Below are positions 41,573 through 50,218 of a DNA stretch of 64,000 bases, piece after piece. The notes beneath the pieces were generated by a model that was not told the DNA's origin, ran no database searches, and saw only the letters and a list, made by a program, of their open reading frames with translations. Location of the stretch: contig CAVSRJ010000001.1 in the NCBI GenBank assembly GCA_963730375.1, positions 372,001 through 436,000 of the forward strand. Direction: 5' to 3'. The stretch is from UBA6224 sp963730375. Its GTDB lineage: Bacteria > Patescibacteriota > Saccharimonadia > Saccharimonadales > UBA4665. Positions within the stretch are counted from its first letter, which is position 1. Each line of letters begins with the position of its first letter. Position numbers and translations under genes: made by a program.

Positions 41573-44329
41573 CTAGAGCTGGGCTTCGAGCTCTGCTAGA
41601 GCGTCCCGCATCGTTTCGACGGTGATACCACTGGCGTTCAGTGCTGCCATCTGCTGCTGGAAATCCGCCGGATAGCTGCCGTATGGGGATGGATTTGTTG
41701 CCGAGACATCATGATACACCAACACGAGCCATGTTTTATCTTGCTGTGCTTGGTCGAGCCAAGATTGGTACTGGGCAAGCGTAGTTTCTGGTGTCATATT
41801 CTGAACGCGGATACGATATGGATCGAAATTATCCTTGGAGTTAAATCCTTCATCAACACTGCGATGCGATTGATAGTACTTTTTGATTTCGGTGATAACA
41901 CTTTGATTGTAGTCCCCAAATGGCGAGGCGAAGTCTACTACAGGTACGCCTCCCGTGAGATTTTGGAGAAATGCCTGAGAATCTGCCAACTCTTGGTCGA
42001 CCTGAGCTGTAGTTAGCTGTGTCAGATAAGGGTGGGTAACAGTGTGTGAGCATATTTCATGTCCGGCTGCCATGAATGTATTGATAGTATATGCCGTGGT
42101 TGCAGGGTCTGTCTTGAGGTCAGTAGTTTCATAGCATTGGGTCGATTTGAAGCCGTATTGAGCTAATACTGGCAATACTGTATTGATGTTTTCTTCATAT
42201 CCGTCGTCGAAAGTTAGGGTAACTAATGGACGATCCCAAGCAGTTGGCGTGTAGTCAGAAATTGACTGGTCATCCACTTGCACCCACCCATTGTTGTTGA
42301 CAAACAAAAATGCGGAGACAGCAACGGCATCTTGTGGCACGATAAACGTCTCGCTGTACTTGGCCCAAGTCGTGGTACTGGTAGCTGCAGGGAACGGCTG
42401 GGGCATACCAAAGAAGTGTTCACTGCCATCTGCGGTCAAGTACATCATGACTGCTTGTGGGTGCGTGTTGGTCTTGTACCAGGTTGTGAAACGGTATTGG
42501 CTTCCAGGTGTCAGTGTAGTAATAGGATCAAAGAACCACTTGGCATCTCCACTGACATAGTTTGATACCGTAACTTTTACGCTTTGGTCGCCCGAGTGGC
42601 CGTCGTTGTGGACATATTCGAAGTTGGCAGAGTTGGTGCCCCAGGCATTGTTTGTCCAATCGGTCGGCGTTATGCCATTGGCAGACGATTCTACTGAACC
42701 GTTAGGAACTACCGTGTCGCTAGGCGGTGTAGTTGTTGTTTGCTCAACCAGACTCGCATCATCAATAGTGAGACTGCCCACACGGTCAATCAAATGGTAG
42801 AAACTGACTTTTGTGATGCCGGTAGGTATGGATACTGTCGTAGAGTACTGTTGCCAGCTACTGCTGGCAGGTGTACTTGCCAGCTCGACGTAGGTGTAGG
42901 CGCCTGCCGCAGTCTGATAGGCTGCCACAACACGCGTCGTGACATTTGATTTGTAATAATCGGAGTATTGATAATTACTGCCGGCCTTCACTGCTACGGC
43001 TGATGCAAACCACTTGGCATCGCCACTTGTGTAGGAGGTGATTTGTGCGGTCACACTCTTGCTGCCGGTGTGGGCGTCACTGCCGTAAGTAAAGTTGGCA
43101 GTGTTAGTGCCCCACTTATTTGATGACCAGCTGGCAGGTGCGTTACCGTTAGACGTTTCCATCGAGCTATTTGCCAGCAAATTGTCGGTGGATGGAGGTG
43201 TTGTATCGCCACCGCCTGTTCCACCCCCACCTGTATCACCACCTCCAGAATCGCTTGAGCTGCCATCTGTCAAACTAAAATCGTCTGTCTGTAGCCAGCC
43301 ACTTGAAGCGACAACGTGCATGACAACGACTTTGCTCACCCCGCTCGGAGTGGTAAATGTCGCAGTCATCAGCTGCCAGTCATTGCTGGCCGGTACGGCC
43401 GTCACGTAGGCATAGCTCACGGCACCAGTCGTGCTGGTATATTGAAGATCAATTTCGGTGTCGACATTTGATTTGTAATAGCTTGTATAGGTGTAGGTTG
43501 TGCCGGGAGCGACACTAACGGAATTATGCATCCACTTGGCATCTCCGCTGGTGTGTGCGGACATGTTGATGTACAGGCTCTTGCCCCCGGTGTGGCCACC
43601 CGAGTAGTAGCTCATGTCGGCAGTGTTAGTGCCCCACTTATTGGCCGTCCAGCCCGTCGGCAACCCATTGCTTGCATCCTCAACCGATGGGTTAAGCAGT
43701 AAGTTACCCGTCGGGTCGGTGGTGCCAGGGTCAGTCGTCCCCGGATCGGTAGTACCAGGATCTGTGGTGCCCCCGTCGGAGGTGGTGGTCAAACTAAAAT
43801 CATCTGTCTGTAGCCAGCCACTTGAAGCGACAATGTGCATGACAACGACTTTCGTGGCACCGGTTGGGACGGTGAATTGCGCAGACAGCTCTGTCCAATT
43901 CGTGGCCGCTCCGACAGTAGTCACGTAGGCATAGCTGTAGGCGCCACTGGCGTCGATATATTGCAAGTCAATTTCTGTCGAGATGTTGGATTTGTAAAAG
44001 CTGGTATAGGTATAAGCAGTGCCTGCACTTACGGCTACCGGATCTGCCATCCACTTGGCATCTCCGTTGGTTCGGGACTGCATATCGACCCTGAGGCTTT
44101 TGTTGCCAGTGTGCCCGTTATCCTCGTACGTTAATGTTGCCGTGTTAGTACCCCAGCGGTTGGAAGCCCAATTGGACGGAGAGCTACCGTTTGTTGAGGC
44201 TTCAACAGATGGGTTGGCGAGTAAATTGGTTGCCGCAGCGGCAGTAGAACCTGCTGTCAGAGGAGTAAATCCTGACAATACAAAGAGCGCAGTGATTAGG
44301 GCGTGTTTGAGCCTTCCAATAATATGCAT
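41573..44329 (-). CDS. Secreted polysaccharide deacetylase with four beta-sandwich repeats
   Basis: 918 aa from ATG 44329, chosen for GAGG upstream. A signal peptide is followed by four repeats of about 140 residues, each with the LxNPSVExxxxGxxPxxW start, WGTNTA, GDAKW and the Y-x-S-x-Y-K-(S/T)-N-x-x-T core, linked by TTDPGTTDPG and Gly-rich stretches. They look like carbohydrate-binding modules. The NodB domain near residue 690 has TFDDGYEEN, HEICSHTVTHPYLTQ (H-x-x-x-H) and ASPFGDYNQ. It should remove acetyl groups from a surface or host glycan. Confidence 0.9.
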   Translation of the reverse strand: MHIIGRLKHALITALFVLSGFTPLTAGSTAAAATNLLANPSVEASTNGSSPSNWASNRWGTNTATLTYEDNGHTGNKSLRVDMQSRTNGDAKWMADPVAVSAGTAYTYTSFYKSNISTEIDLQYIDASGAYSYAYVTTVGAATNWTELSAQFTVPTGATKVVVMHIVASSGWLQTDDFSLTTTSDGGTTDPGTTDPGTTDPGTTDPTGNLLLNPSVEDASNGLPTGWTANKWGTNTADMSYYSGGHTGGKSLYINMSAHTSGDAKWMHNSVSVAPGTTYTYTSYYKSNVDTEIDLQYTSTTGAVSYAYVTAVPASNDWQLMTATFTTPSGVSKVVVMHVVASSGWLQTDDFSLTDGSSSDSGGGDTGGGGTGGGDTTPPSTDNLLANSSMETSNGNAPASWSSNKWGTNTANFTYGSDAHTGSKSVTAQITSYTSGDAKWFASAVAVKAGSNYQYSDYYKSNVTTRVVAAYQTAAGAYTYVELASTPASSSWQQYSTTVSIPTGITKVSFYHLIDRVGSLTIDDASLVEQTTTTPPSDTVVPNGSVESSANGITPTDWTNNAWGTNSANFEYVHNDGHSGDQSVKVTVSNYVSGDAKWFFDPITTLTPGSQYRFTTWYKTNTHPQAVMMYLTADGSEHFFGMPQPFPAATSTTTWAKYSETFIVPQDAVAVSAFLFVNNNGWVQVDDQSISDYTPTAWDRPLVTLTFDDGYEENINTVLPVLAQYGFKSTQCYETTDLKTDPATTAYTINTFMAAGHEICSHTVTHPYLTQLTTAQVDQELADSQAFLQNLTGGVPVVDFASPFGDYNQSVITEIKKYYQSHRSVDEGFNSKDNFDPYRIRVQNMTPETTLAQYQSWLDQAQQDKTWLVLVYHDVSATNPSPYGSYPADFQQQMAALNASGITVETMRDALAELEAQL

Positions 44330-44622
44330 GGGGAACCTCGCCAATGAACGTTATTATTAGCTATAATTTACAACTAAATCGGTAAATAGTCAAGAATAAT
44401 ATAGAAAATAACAGAGGTAACTGCTTATGGCTACTATACTATAGTATTTACAAAAAAGCACAAATAGTGTATTCTATGAATCGGATTTGGTGTTTGGTAA
44501 GATTCATGGGATAGTTATCTTTTGAATAATACTCCAGCGCAAGTTCCAAAACTATTAACAAGGGTTTTGGCGTCTGTAGCAATATAGATTGTGCCGAACC
44601 CGTTCAATAAGGGGAGAGACGT
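44330..44622. other. AT-rich intergenic region
   Basis: About 290 nt between the divergent deacetylase and LPNTG-protein genes. It contains short A/T-rich runs and TATAAT-like boxes but no clear gene, hairpin or riboswitch-like fold that I can see. It probably holds both promoters. Confidence 0.5.
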
Positions 44623-44799
44623 ATGTACGGAAAAGTACTAGGCGCAAGTAACGTCGCTACTGGCGTTGCTGTTCTTCCAAACACCGGCGACAGTCGTCTG
44701 CTGTTTGCAGTCGCATCTGGTCTCTTGGTAAGTGGTGTTGTGATCCTCGCGGTCGCAGTTCTGCTTTCACGCAAGAGCCGTCGCGCAGCAACAAACTAA
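44623..44799 (+). CDS. Minimal 58-aa LPNTG sortase-substrate protein
   Basis: 58 aa from the ATG after GGGGAGAG. It consists almost only of a sorting signal: MYGKVLGASNVATG, then VAVLPNTGDSRLL, a hydrophobic helix (FAVASGLLVSGVVILAVAVL) and a basic tail (LSRKSRRAATN). It has no N-terminal signal peptide or mature domain. The sortase gene starts 68 nt later, so the pair look like one unit. It could be a stub that the sortase uses to cap or tether other proteins, or the remains of a larger substrate. Confidence 0.82.
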   Translation: MYGKVLGASNVATGVAVLPNTGDSRLLFAVASGLLVSGVVILAVAVLLSRKSRRAATN

Positions 44800-44823
44800 G
44801 CGCGTCGCTTGGTTGTTTAGGGT

Positions 44824-44845
44824 AGGGTGGCGGTGACGCCACCCT
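44824..44845 (+). terminator. Hairpin between the LPNTG protein and sortase genes
   Basis: AGGGTGGCG and CGCCACCCT pair around GTGA. There is no long T run, so it may only attenuate or stabilise the upstream message. Confidence 0.5.
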
Positions 44846-44867
44846 ATTCATTTGGAGAGGATAAATT

Positions 44868-45458
44868 ATGACATTGCCAAGAAAAATCACATTGTTGGGA
44901 GCTCTGATAACGACTGTCGGCGTACTCGCTATGACGCCATTTGTCTATCTGAGTATCCAGCAACGGTATGCACTTGCCACCGCCTCACCCGGACACGCGC
45001 TAGCCACTGCTCCGGTGCCTGAACCCGCTGCAATATCTGGCCACCCAGTCCATCTCAGTATACCTAGTCTCGACATTGAACTCGAGGTTATCGATGGACA
45101 TTATGACGCAAATACTGGCCAATGGACTTTGACTACCGACAAGGCACAATATGCGCTCCCATCGGTGTTGCCAAACGACAAGAGTGGGGACACCATGATA
45201 TATGGTCACTATCGTCCAGAGGTATTTGCCTATCTCCACCATATAGTGCCTGGAGCAAGGGCATATATTAGGACGTCGAATCATTATCAGTTTGAATATA
45301 CGTTCACTAGCTCAGAATCGTTCAGCCCTACCAACACCAGCGTATTTGCCTACAAGGGCAGGCCGCGACTAACTGTGCAAACATGCTCGGGCGTTTGGAT
45401 GCAGAATCGCCAGATGTATTACTTTCGATTTGATGGCGTACACAAACTCGTTGGCTAA
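44868..45458 (+). CDS. Sortase
   Basis: 196 aa. An N-terminal membrane anchor (LGALITTVGVLAMTPFVYL), then the sortase barrel: HLSIPSLDIELEVIDG, the catalytic His in DTMIYGHYRPEVFAYL (about residue 110), the catalytic Cys in LTVQTCSGVWMQNRQ (T-C-S-G, about residue 170) and Arg in YYFRFDG. Sortases join LPxTG-type substrates to cell-wall or other amines. GGAGAGG lies before the ATG. It follows the 58-aa LPNTG protein; other LxxTG proteins are scattered in the window (5568, 36001, 58462). It converges with the glycosyltransferase gene. Confidence 0.9.
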   Translation: MTLPRKITLLGALITTVGVLAMTPFVYLSIQQRYALATASPGHALATAPVPEPAAISGHPVHLSIPSLDIELEVIDGHYDANTGQWTLTTDKAQYALPSVLPNDKSGDTMIYGHYRPEVFAYLHHIVPGARAYIRTSNHYQFEYTFTSSESFSPTNTSVFAYKGRPRLTVQTCSGVWMQNRQMYYFRFDGVHKLVG

Positions 45459-45466
45459 GGGTTCGG

Positions 45467-46762
45467 CTACTTAACTTCTTTCAGGGCGTGGCTACTCAGT
45501 TTGTAACGTCGCCCCTCGGTTGACCAACCTTTAATCTCACTACGGAACCGACCCAATACTAAGACTTCGAAAAACGCGATAATATAGGCGCTAAGTTCCA
45601 CCCAGCGCAAAAAGTAGAAGTATGGCATGGCGCCAAGAAGATACCAGCGGCGGATGGCAACGGAAGCTAAAATTGCGATGCCACTGTTAATAATAAAGTC
45701 GGCAGCGATGGCGACCGGAATAATCATCCAGTTACCTGTGACATATATGATGAGCGGTATCAATATACCCAACTGAATTATGAATAGTATCATCTGTGAC
45801 ATTTGCAATCCTAAGCTGATATCGATAGTTTGCGGCCGAAGGCCTACGCGATATTTTCGGACGCCCTGGAAAAAACCACGCTGCCAGCGTAGGTTCTGCT
45901 TGTAGAAATCACTCAGTGATTGAGGATCTTGCGTATAGTTAATCGCCTTAGGTATGAATACAATCTTGCCCAAGTGTTTGCGGTGTACCTGTAATGTAAT
46001 ATCAAAATCTTCTGTCAGGCTGGTGCCGTCTAACTCGAGCTGCGGGAAGATATCCGTCCTAAAACACGTAATAGGTCCTGGAAATACAGAAATCATATTC
46101 AACTTCGACTGTATGCGTCGGGTTATGTGTTGACTATATGTGTAGGTCAAAGAGCGGTAGGTACTGATCCAGTTGCCGCGCATGCTTTGTACGAACCCAA
46201 CTGCAACTGCGTATTTCTTTTCATCCAGTTTTGATCGGTATTCGCGAAAATAATTTTGCGAAAACACACTGTCGGCATCCGCAATGTGTAGCCATTTATA
46301 ACGGGATATCAAATCAAAATGTTCGACTGCTTTTTGAACTGCGAGAGCCTTCCCGCTTCGTTCGACCGACAAGACGTTCTTTTTACTGAGGTGCTTGAGT
46401 GCGATAGCACGCGTGGCGTCACTGGAATTATCGTCTACGACGAATATGTCGCATTTTTTCTGTCCTGCCGCTATTGCCGAGCGAATCGTCTCTGCAATAA
46501 TTAATTCCTCGTTGTGGCCAGGTAGCAATAAAGCTAGTTTTTTGCGTCGGACAGTGGTTCGGCGCTTTTTGGAGACTGAAGTGCGAGCGTCTGATTTGGC
46601 TGCCCCGACATTACCTGATGAAATCGCAACGTCATGGTGCAACGCCCGGCTATGGTAATTGCTGCTTCGACGAGCAACTTCAATAGCACGCTGTTGGTAA
46701 TTTGACTTAGCGCGTGCGCGTATAGGGGCGGCTAATGGTGATGTATGAGGTGTCATAAACAT
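45467..46762 (-). CDS. Membrane family 2 glycosyltransferase
   Basis: 431 aa. The N-terminal 75 residues are basic and disordered. The GT-A domain has LALLLPGHNEELIIAETIRS, IFVVDDNSSDAT, WLHIADADSVFSQNYF (D-x-D), FPGPITCFRTDIF, LTEDFDITLQ and QNLRWQRGFFQG (Q-x-x-R-W), then three to four membrane helices. This is the architecture of processive synthases such as poly-N-acetylglucosamine or hyaluronan synthases. A nearby deacetylase suggests an amino-sugar polymer. It may start a few residues later; a TTG or the second ATG is possible. Confidence 0.88.
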   Translation of the reverse strand: MFMTPHTSPLAAPIRARAKSNYQQRAIEVARRSSNYHSRALHHDVAISSGNVGAAKSDARTSVSKKRRTTVRRKKLALLLPGHNEELIIAETIRSAIAAGQKKCDIFVVDDNSSDATRAIALKHLSKKNVLSVERSGKALAVQKAVEHFDLISRYKWLHIADADSVFSQNYFREYRSKLDEKKYAVAVGFVQSMRGNWISTYRSLTYTYSQHITRRIQSKLNMISVFPGPITCFRTDIFPQLELDGTSLTEDFDITLQVHRKHLGKIVFIPKAINYTQDPQSLSDFYKQNLRWQRGFFQGVRKYRVGLRPQTIDISLGLQMSQMILFIIQLGILIPLIIYVTGNWMIIPVAIAADFIINSGIAILASVAIRRWYLLGAMPYFYFLRWVELSAYIIAFFEVLVLGRFRSEIKGWSTEGRRYKLSSHALKEVK

Positions 46763-46812
46763 AGTAATTTTATCATAAAATTACTTCAAAAGCAAGTATA
46801 TGATTTAGTAAA

Positions 46813-47388
46813 CTACTCTGTTATTGCACTATGAATTCTTGTAATTGATTCTGCCACGTTGGCGTCGCCGTTGACCGGTATTGTTTTATATCCTGAATCT
46901 GCGAAGGTCTTGTAGTCTCTAACGAAGCGGGCAAATGTGTCGTCTGATGGTCCGTGGCCACCATTGGCGATACGCTCGTCTACACGTTGCTTAGCAACTG
47001 CTGGGTCGACATTGACCTCCACGACCAGAATGCGGAGTCGTACGCCACACTCGGCAGCGTGTTCCTGCATACGTCCAACCATTTTGTTGAATATCTCGAG
47101 ATTTGTAAATGGCTGATTCCAGATAATAATCTTGCCTTCTTCGATACCTCGATAGGCCTGAGCTCGCAGAAAACGATACTCAAATAGCTTCTCATCAACC
47201 TGAGCCTCACGCATCGCGGCAACGTGACTGGCATATTCGGTGCTGTCCAACTCAATAGCGTCAGGGTCGAGTGAGACCACAGAGTCCTGCGGGAATGATT
47301 GGGCCAGGGCATGAGCAAGGTGTGACTTACCGCTGCCTGGCAAACCCCGAACGTAGAGTATAGTAGCTGATTTATTGTCTTCTGACAT
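46813..47388 (-). CDS. P-loop kinase (AAA_33/zeta-toxin-like)
   Basis: 191 aa from the ATG at 47388; a longer frame extends to 47637 past the promoter. Walker A is ILYVRGLPGSGKSHLAHALA, with VVSLDPDAIELD next and a lid region AKQRVDERIANGGHGPSDDT. The family phosphorylates small molecules, nucleotides, or UDP-sugars in the case of zeta toxins. No antitoxin gene is adjacent, so a toxin role is not supported. TACTAT ends 10 nt before the ATG. Confidence 0.75.
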   Translation of the reverse strand: MSEDNKSATILYVRGLPGSGKSHLAHALAQSFPQDSVVSLDPDAIELDSTEYASHVAAMREAQVDEKLFEYRFLRAQAYRGIEEGKIIIWNQPFTNLEIFNKMVGRMQEHAAECGVRLRILVVEVNVDPAVAKQRVDERIANGGHGPSDDTFARFVRDYKTFADSGYKTIPVNGDANVAESITRIHSAITE

Positions 47389-47493
47389 TGTCCAAATGAT
47401 AGTACATAAGTGGCTGAAACACCAGGTTAAAACAGGGGTAATAAATGACCGCATACTAGTTTTCAGAGCCATAGTGTAAAATAAGGGCAATCG

Positions 47494-48525
47494 ATGCTGA
47501 CACTCACACAACTGACCGATAACATGACTCAGGCCCTGATTCTGGGTGTGATCGGCTTTGTATTGGCAGTGCTGTTGACTCCCATATACACACATTTCGC
47601 CTACAAGTATCACTGGTGGAAGCGTCATCGCACACACTCTACCAGTGGTGAGAAACTGGAAGTTATCAGCAAGTTGCGTGATCAGCGGCCAAAGGCCAAA
47701 GTTCCAATGATGGCAGGCCTCGTGACTATCGTTGCAACGGCTGCGGCGACCGCAACGCTCAATCTAGATCGTATCGAAACATGGTTACCTCTTGCCGGGC
47801 TGGTCGGTGGCGGGTTGGTCGGACTTCTGGACGACATTATTAATATTCGCGGACGAGGTGGTAACGTGGCTGGCCTGCGCGCGCCGATAAAATTTGGGCT
47901 TATCACAGTTGTCGCAACGGTTGCGGCTTTGTTTTTCTTCCTGCGCCTGGGCTATGACTCGGTGCAGCTGCCGGTAGCGGGTGACGTTACGGTTGGCTGG
48001 CTGTTGGTGCCGCTATTCATTCTGGTGGTCGTTAGTACCAGTAACGCCGTCAATATTACTGATGGGGTAGATGGGCTGGCCGGCGGACTCCTGATAAGTG
48101 CATTTAGTGCCTTTGCCGTGATTGCTCTGTTGCAGGAAAAGTTCGCGTTGGCCGCGTTCTGTGTCACGCTCATCGGCGCTCTGATGTCATACCTATGGTT
48201 CAATATTGCCCCAGCTCGTTTTCAGATGGGTGATGTCGGTTCGTTCGGTTTTGGCACGGCACTCGGTGTCGTCGCGATGATGACAGATACGCTCATCCTG
48301 CTGCCGATCATAGGGGCAGTATTTGTAATCGAGGCGGGAACCAGTCTGTTGCAGATGTCATCGAAGCGTTACCTGCACCGCAAGATTTTCATTGCTGCGC
48401 CAATCCACCATCACCTCGAGGCAATTGGCTGGCCACGGACGAAGATTACGATGCGATTTTGGGTTCTGGGACAAATAGCGGCAATAGTTGGTGTTATTCT
48501 TGCCCTCGTCGGTGGCTATATTTAG
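47494..48525 (+). CDS. mraY: Phospho-MurNAc-pentapeptide transferase MraY
   Basis: 343 aa, with ten membrane helices. Signatures are KAKVPMMAGLVTIVATA, GGGLVGLLDDIINIRGRGGN (D-D), NAVNITDGVDGLAGGLL (D-G-x-D-G-L), the GDVGSFGFG loop and APIHHHLEAIGWPRTKI (H-H-H). MraY makes lipid I, the first membrane step of cell-wall synthesis. It is outside a classic dcw cluster, and its 3' end overlaps by 4 nt the convergent MurA-like gene. Confidence 0.95.
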   Translation: MLTLTQLTDNMTQALILGVIGFVLAVLLTPIYTHFAYKYHWWKRHRTHSTSGEKLEVISKLRDQRPKAKVPMMAGLVTIVATAAATATLNLDRIETWLPLAGLVGGGLVGLLDDIINIRGRGGNVAGLRAPIKFGLITVVATVAALFFFLRLGYDSVQLPVAGDVTVGWLLVPLFILVVVSTSNAVNITDGVDGLAGGLLISAFSAFAVIALLQEKFALAAFCVTLIGALMSYLWFNIAPARFQMGDVGSFGFGTALGVVAMMTDTLILLPIIGAVFVIEAGTSLLQMSSKRYLHRKIFIAAPIHHHLEAIGWPRTKITMRFWVLGQIAAIVGVILALVGGYI

Positions 48526-50045
48526 AGTTCGTGCATGACGGTGATGCGGGCACCGAGGCTGTTCAAGCGCTCTGCAATGTCTTCGTAGCCACGGTTAATT
48601 GTGTAGATGTTGCGCAACATACTCGTACCATCGGCCGCCAACATGCCTATCAGCAACAAGCTGGCTGGGCGCAGGGCTGGTGGACAGACGACGTCTCCTG
48701 CTCGGAACTTAGTCGGGCCACTAATGTACACGCGGTGCGGATCGGCGAGCTCTAGGTTCATGCCAATCTTTGTCATTTCCGTATAGTAGATGGCGCGATT
48801 CTCGAATATCCAGTCGTGAATGAGTGTGCGGCCTTTGGCAACACCACAAATTGGCACAAAGTATGGGATATTGTCTGGATTGACCCCCGGCCATAGATTG
48901 GGGTGAAGTTTTTCGGTTAGCGCGGTTAGCGTGCCATTGTGCTTCTCGATAGTTATATCGGCCAGTTCAGTGACGCCGTTGTCCGAAGGGTACGGCTCGG
49001 ACACCTGGAAGTTGAGCCCCATTTTTTGCAACTTTAGCAGCTCCAGCCCAATCCAGCGGTGAGGCGCGCGCCGAACGGTCAGCTTTGAGTTGGTGGTGAC
49101 GGCCGCAGAGATGAAGAACATGGCCTCAATGGGATCTTCGGTGGGGGCAAAGGTAATGTTCTTTTTGATGCGACCGGATACACCGGTGACTTTAAGAATA
49201 GGCGTGCCGATACCATCTATTTTTACCCCAAGTCTTCGCAGATACATCGACAGATCCTGCACCATGTAGTCGGCGCTGGCCCCCTGAATCGTTGTCTCTT
49301 GGGAGGTACACGCCGCCGCCATCAGAGCATTGTTCGACACGGTGTTGCCGGCCTCATACAGGACAAGGTATCCGGCCGGTTTTTTCTCTACGGTCACGTT
49401 GTAGTGATTTGCCTTGGCCACAACGCTGACACCAAAATTTTCAAGTGCGAACAAGTGAGGAGCAACGGTTCGAGTTCCTAGGTTGCATCCACCAGCGTAG
49501 GGAATTTTGAATTCATCATAAAAATGCATCAGCGGGCCCAGTAGCATTAGGACGCTGCGAGTTTTGCGGGCGGATGCGGCATTCATGGCGCCGAGGTTGA
49601 GTTTCTCTGGGCGACGGATTTCGAGGTCGTTGCCGTCGAGCCACCGAACCTTTACCCCAATACTTTCCAGAACCTCAATGATACGAAACACTTCCTCGAT
49701 GCGCGGGAAGCTTTTGAAACGGGTGACCCCAAAGTTGAGGAGGCTGGCGCAGAGCAGGGCAACGGCAGCATTCTTGCTGCGTTTGAGCGCGATGTCGCCA
49801 TGCAGTTCATGCCCACCTTCGATTCGTAGATTAATCGCACCTGAGTTTAATGTGACAAGGGGTTTGTTCAGTACGTCACTGATCCGGCCAATTGTCTCCA
49901 GGCTGAGGTTTTGCCCGCCTTTTTCGATCCGGTTGACGGCGGACTGGCTTGTCTTCAGCTGTTTAGCAAACTCAGCCTGCGTCAGGCCGCGATCTTGTCG
50001 TAATTGTGATATTAATGAGCCGATTTTTTCGTTGGTTGTAGGCAT
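48522..50045 (-). CDS. HTH-MurA fusion: XRE domain plus UDP-GlcNAc enolpyruvyl transferase
   Basis: 507 aa. Residues 6-62 are a helix-turn-helix (ISQLRQDRGLTQAEFAKQL, QSAVNRIEKGGQNLSLETI). The rest is an EPSP-synthase fold: LKRSKNAAVALLCASLLNF carries the K-N pair, and AGGCNLGTRTVAPHLFAL has the catalytic Cys in the usual position, with G-C-x-x-G-x-R. MurA makes UDP-GlcNAc-enolpyruvate. The second-lobe TEDPIEAMFFISAAV, HPNLWPGVNPDNI and RAGDVVCPPALRPA support it. The fusion could let the enzyme regulate its own or other cell-wall genes. Confidence 0.88.
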   Translation of the reverse strand: MPTTNEKIGSLISQLRQDRGLTQAEFAKQLKTSQSAVNRIEKGGQNLSLETIGRISDVLNKPLVTLNSGAINLRIEGGHELHGDIALKRSKNAAVALLCASLLNFGVTRFKSFPRIEEVFRIIEVLESIGVKVRWLDGNDLEIRRPEKLNLGAMNAASARKTRSVLMLLGPLMHFYDEFKIPYAGGCNLGTRTVAPHLFALENFGVSVVAKANHYNVTVEKKPAGYLVLYEAGNTVSNNALMAAACTSQETTIQGASADYMVQDLSMYLRRLGVKIDGIGTPILKVTGVSGRIKKNITFAPTEDPIEAMFFISAAVTTNSKLTVRRAPHRWIGLELLKLQKMGLNFQVSEPYPSDNGVTELADITIEKHNGTLTALTEKLHPNLWPGVNPDNIPYFVPICGVAKGRTLIHDWIFENRAIYYTEMTKIGMNLELADPHRVYISGPTKFRAGDVVCPPALRPASLLLIGMLAADGTSMLRNIYTINRGYEDIAERLNSLGARITVMHEL

Positions 50046-50187
50046 AGCGCTCCTAAATATACCTCATGTGATATATTTCGTCAATATATCATATTGTTTG
50101 TGTTTATTGTAGCTATTGGCATTTTACGCCCATTCATTGCTATAATCCAGCCATGATTTAGCTACTCCCCGACACCAGATTTAGTGC

Positions 50188-50193
50188 TACACT
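50188..50193 (+). promoter_or_regulatory. -10 box for glyA
   Basis: TACACT, with AAGGGGAG before the ATG at 50219, so this gene has a normal leader. Confidence 0.45.
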
Positions 50194-50218
50194 AGTAACC
50201 AAACAAGGGGAGTTTTGT

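Noticed and set aside
44330..44622. Riboswitch upstream of the LPNTG protein
   Set aside because: The region is AT-rich without conserved multi-helix structure that I can recognise.
46813..47388. Zeta-type toxin-antitoxin system
   Set aside because: The P-loop kinase has no adjacent antitoxin-like gene; the family includes many metabolic kinases.
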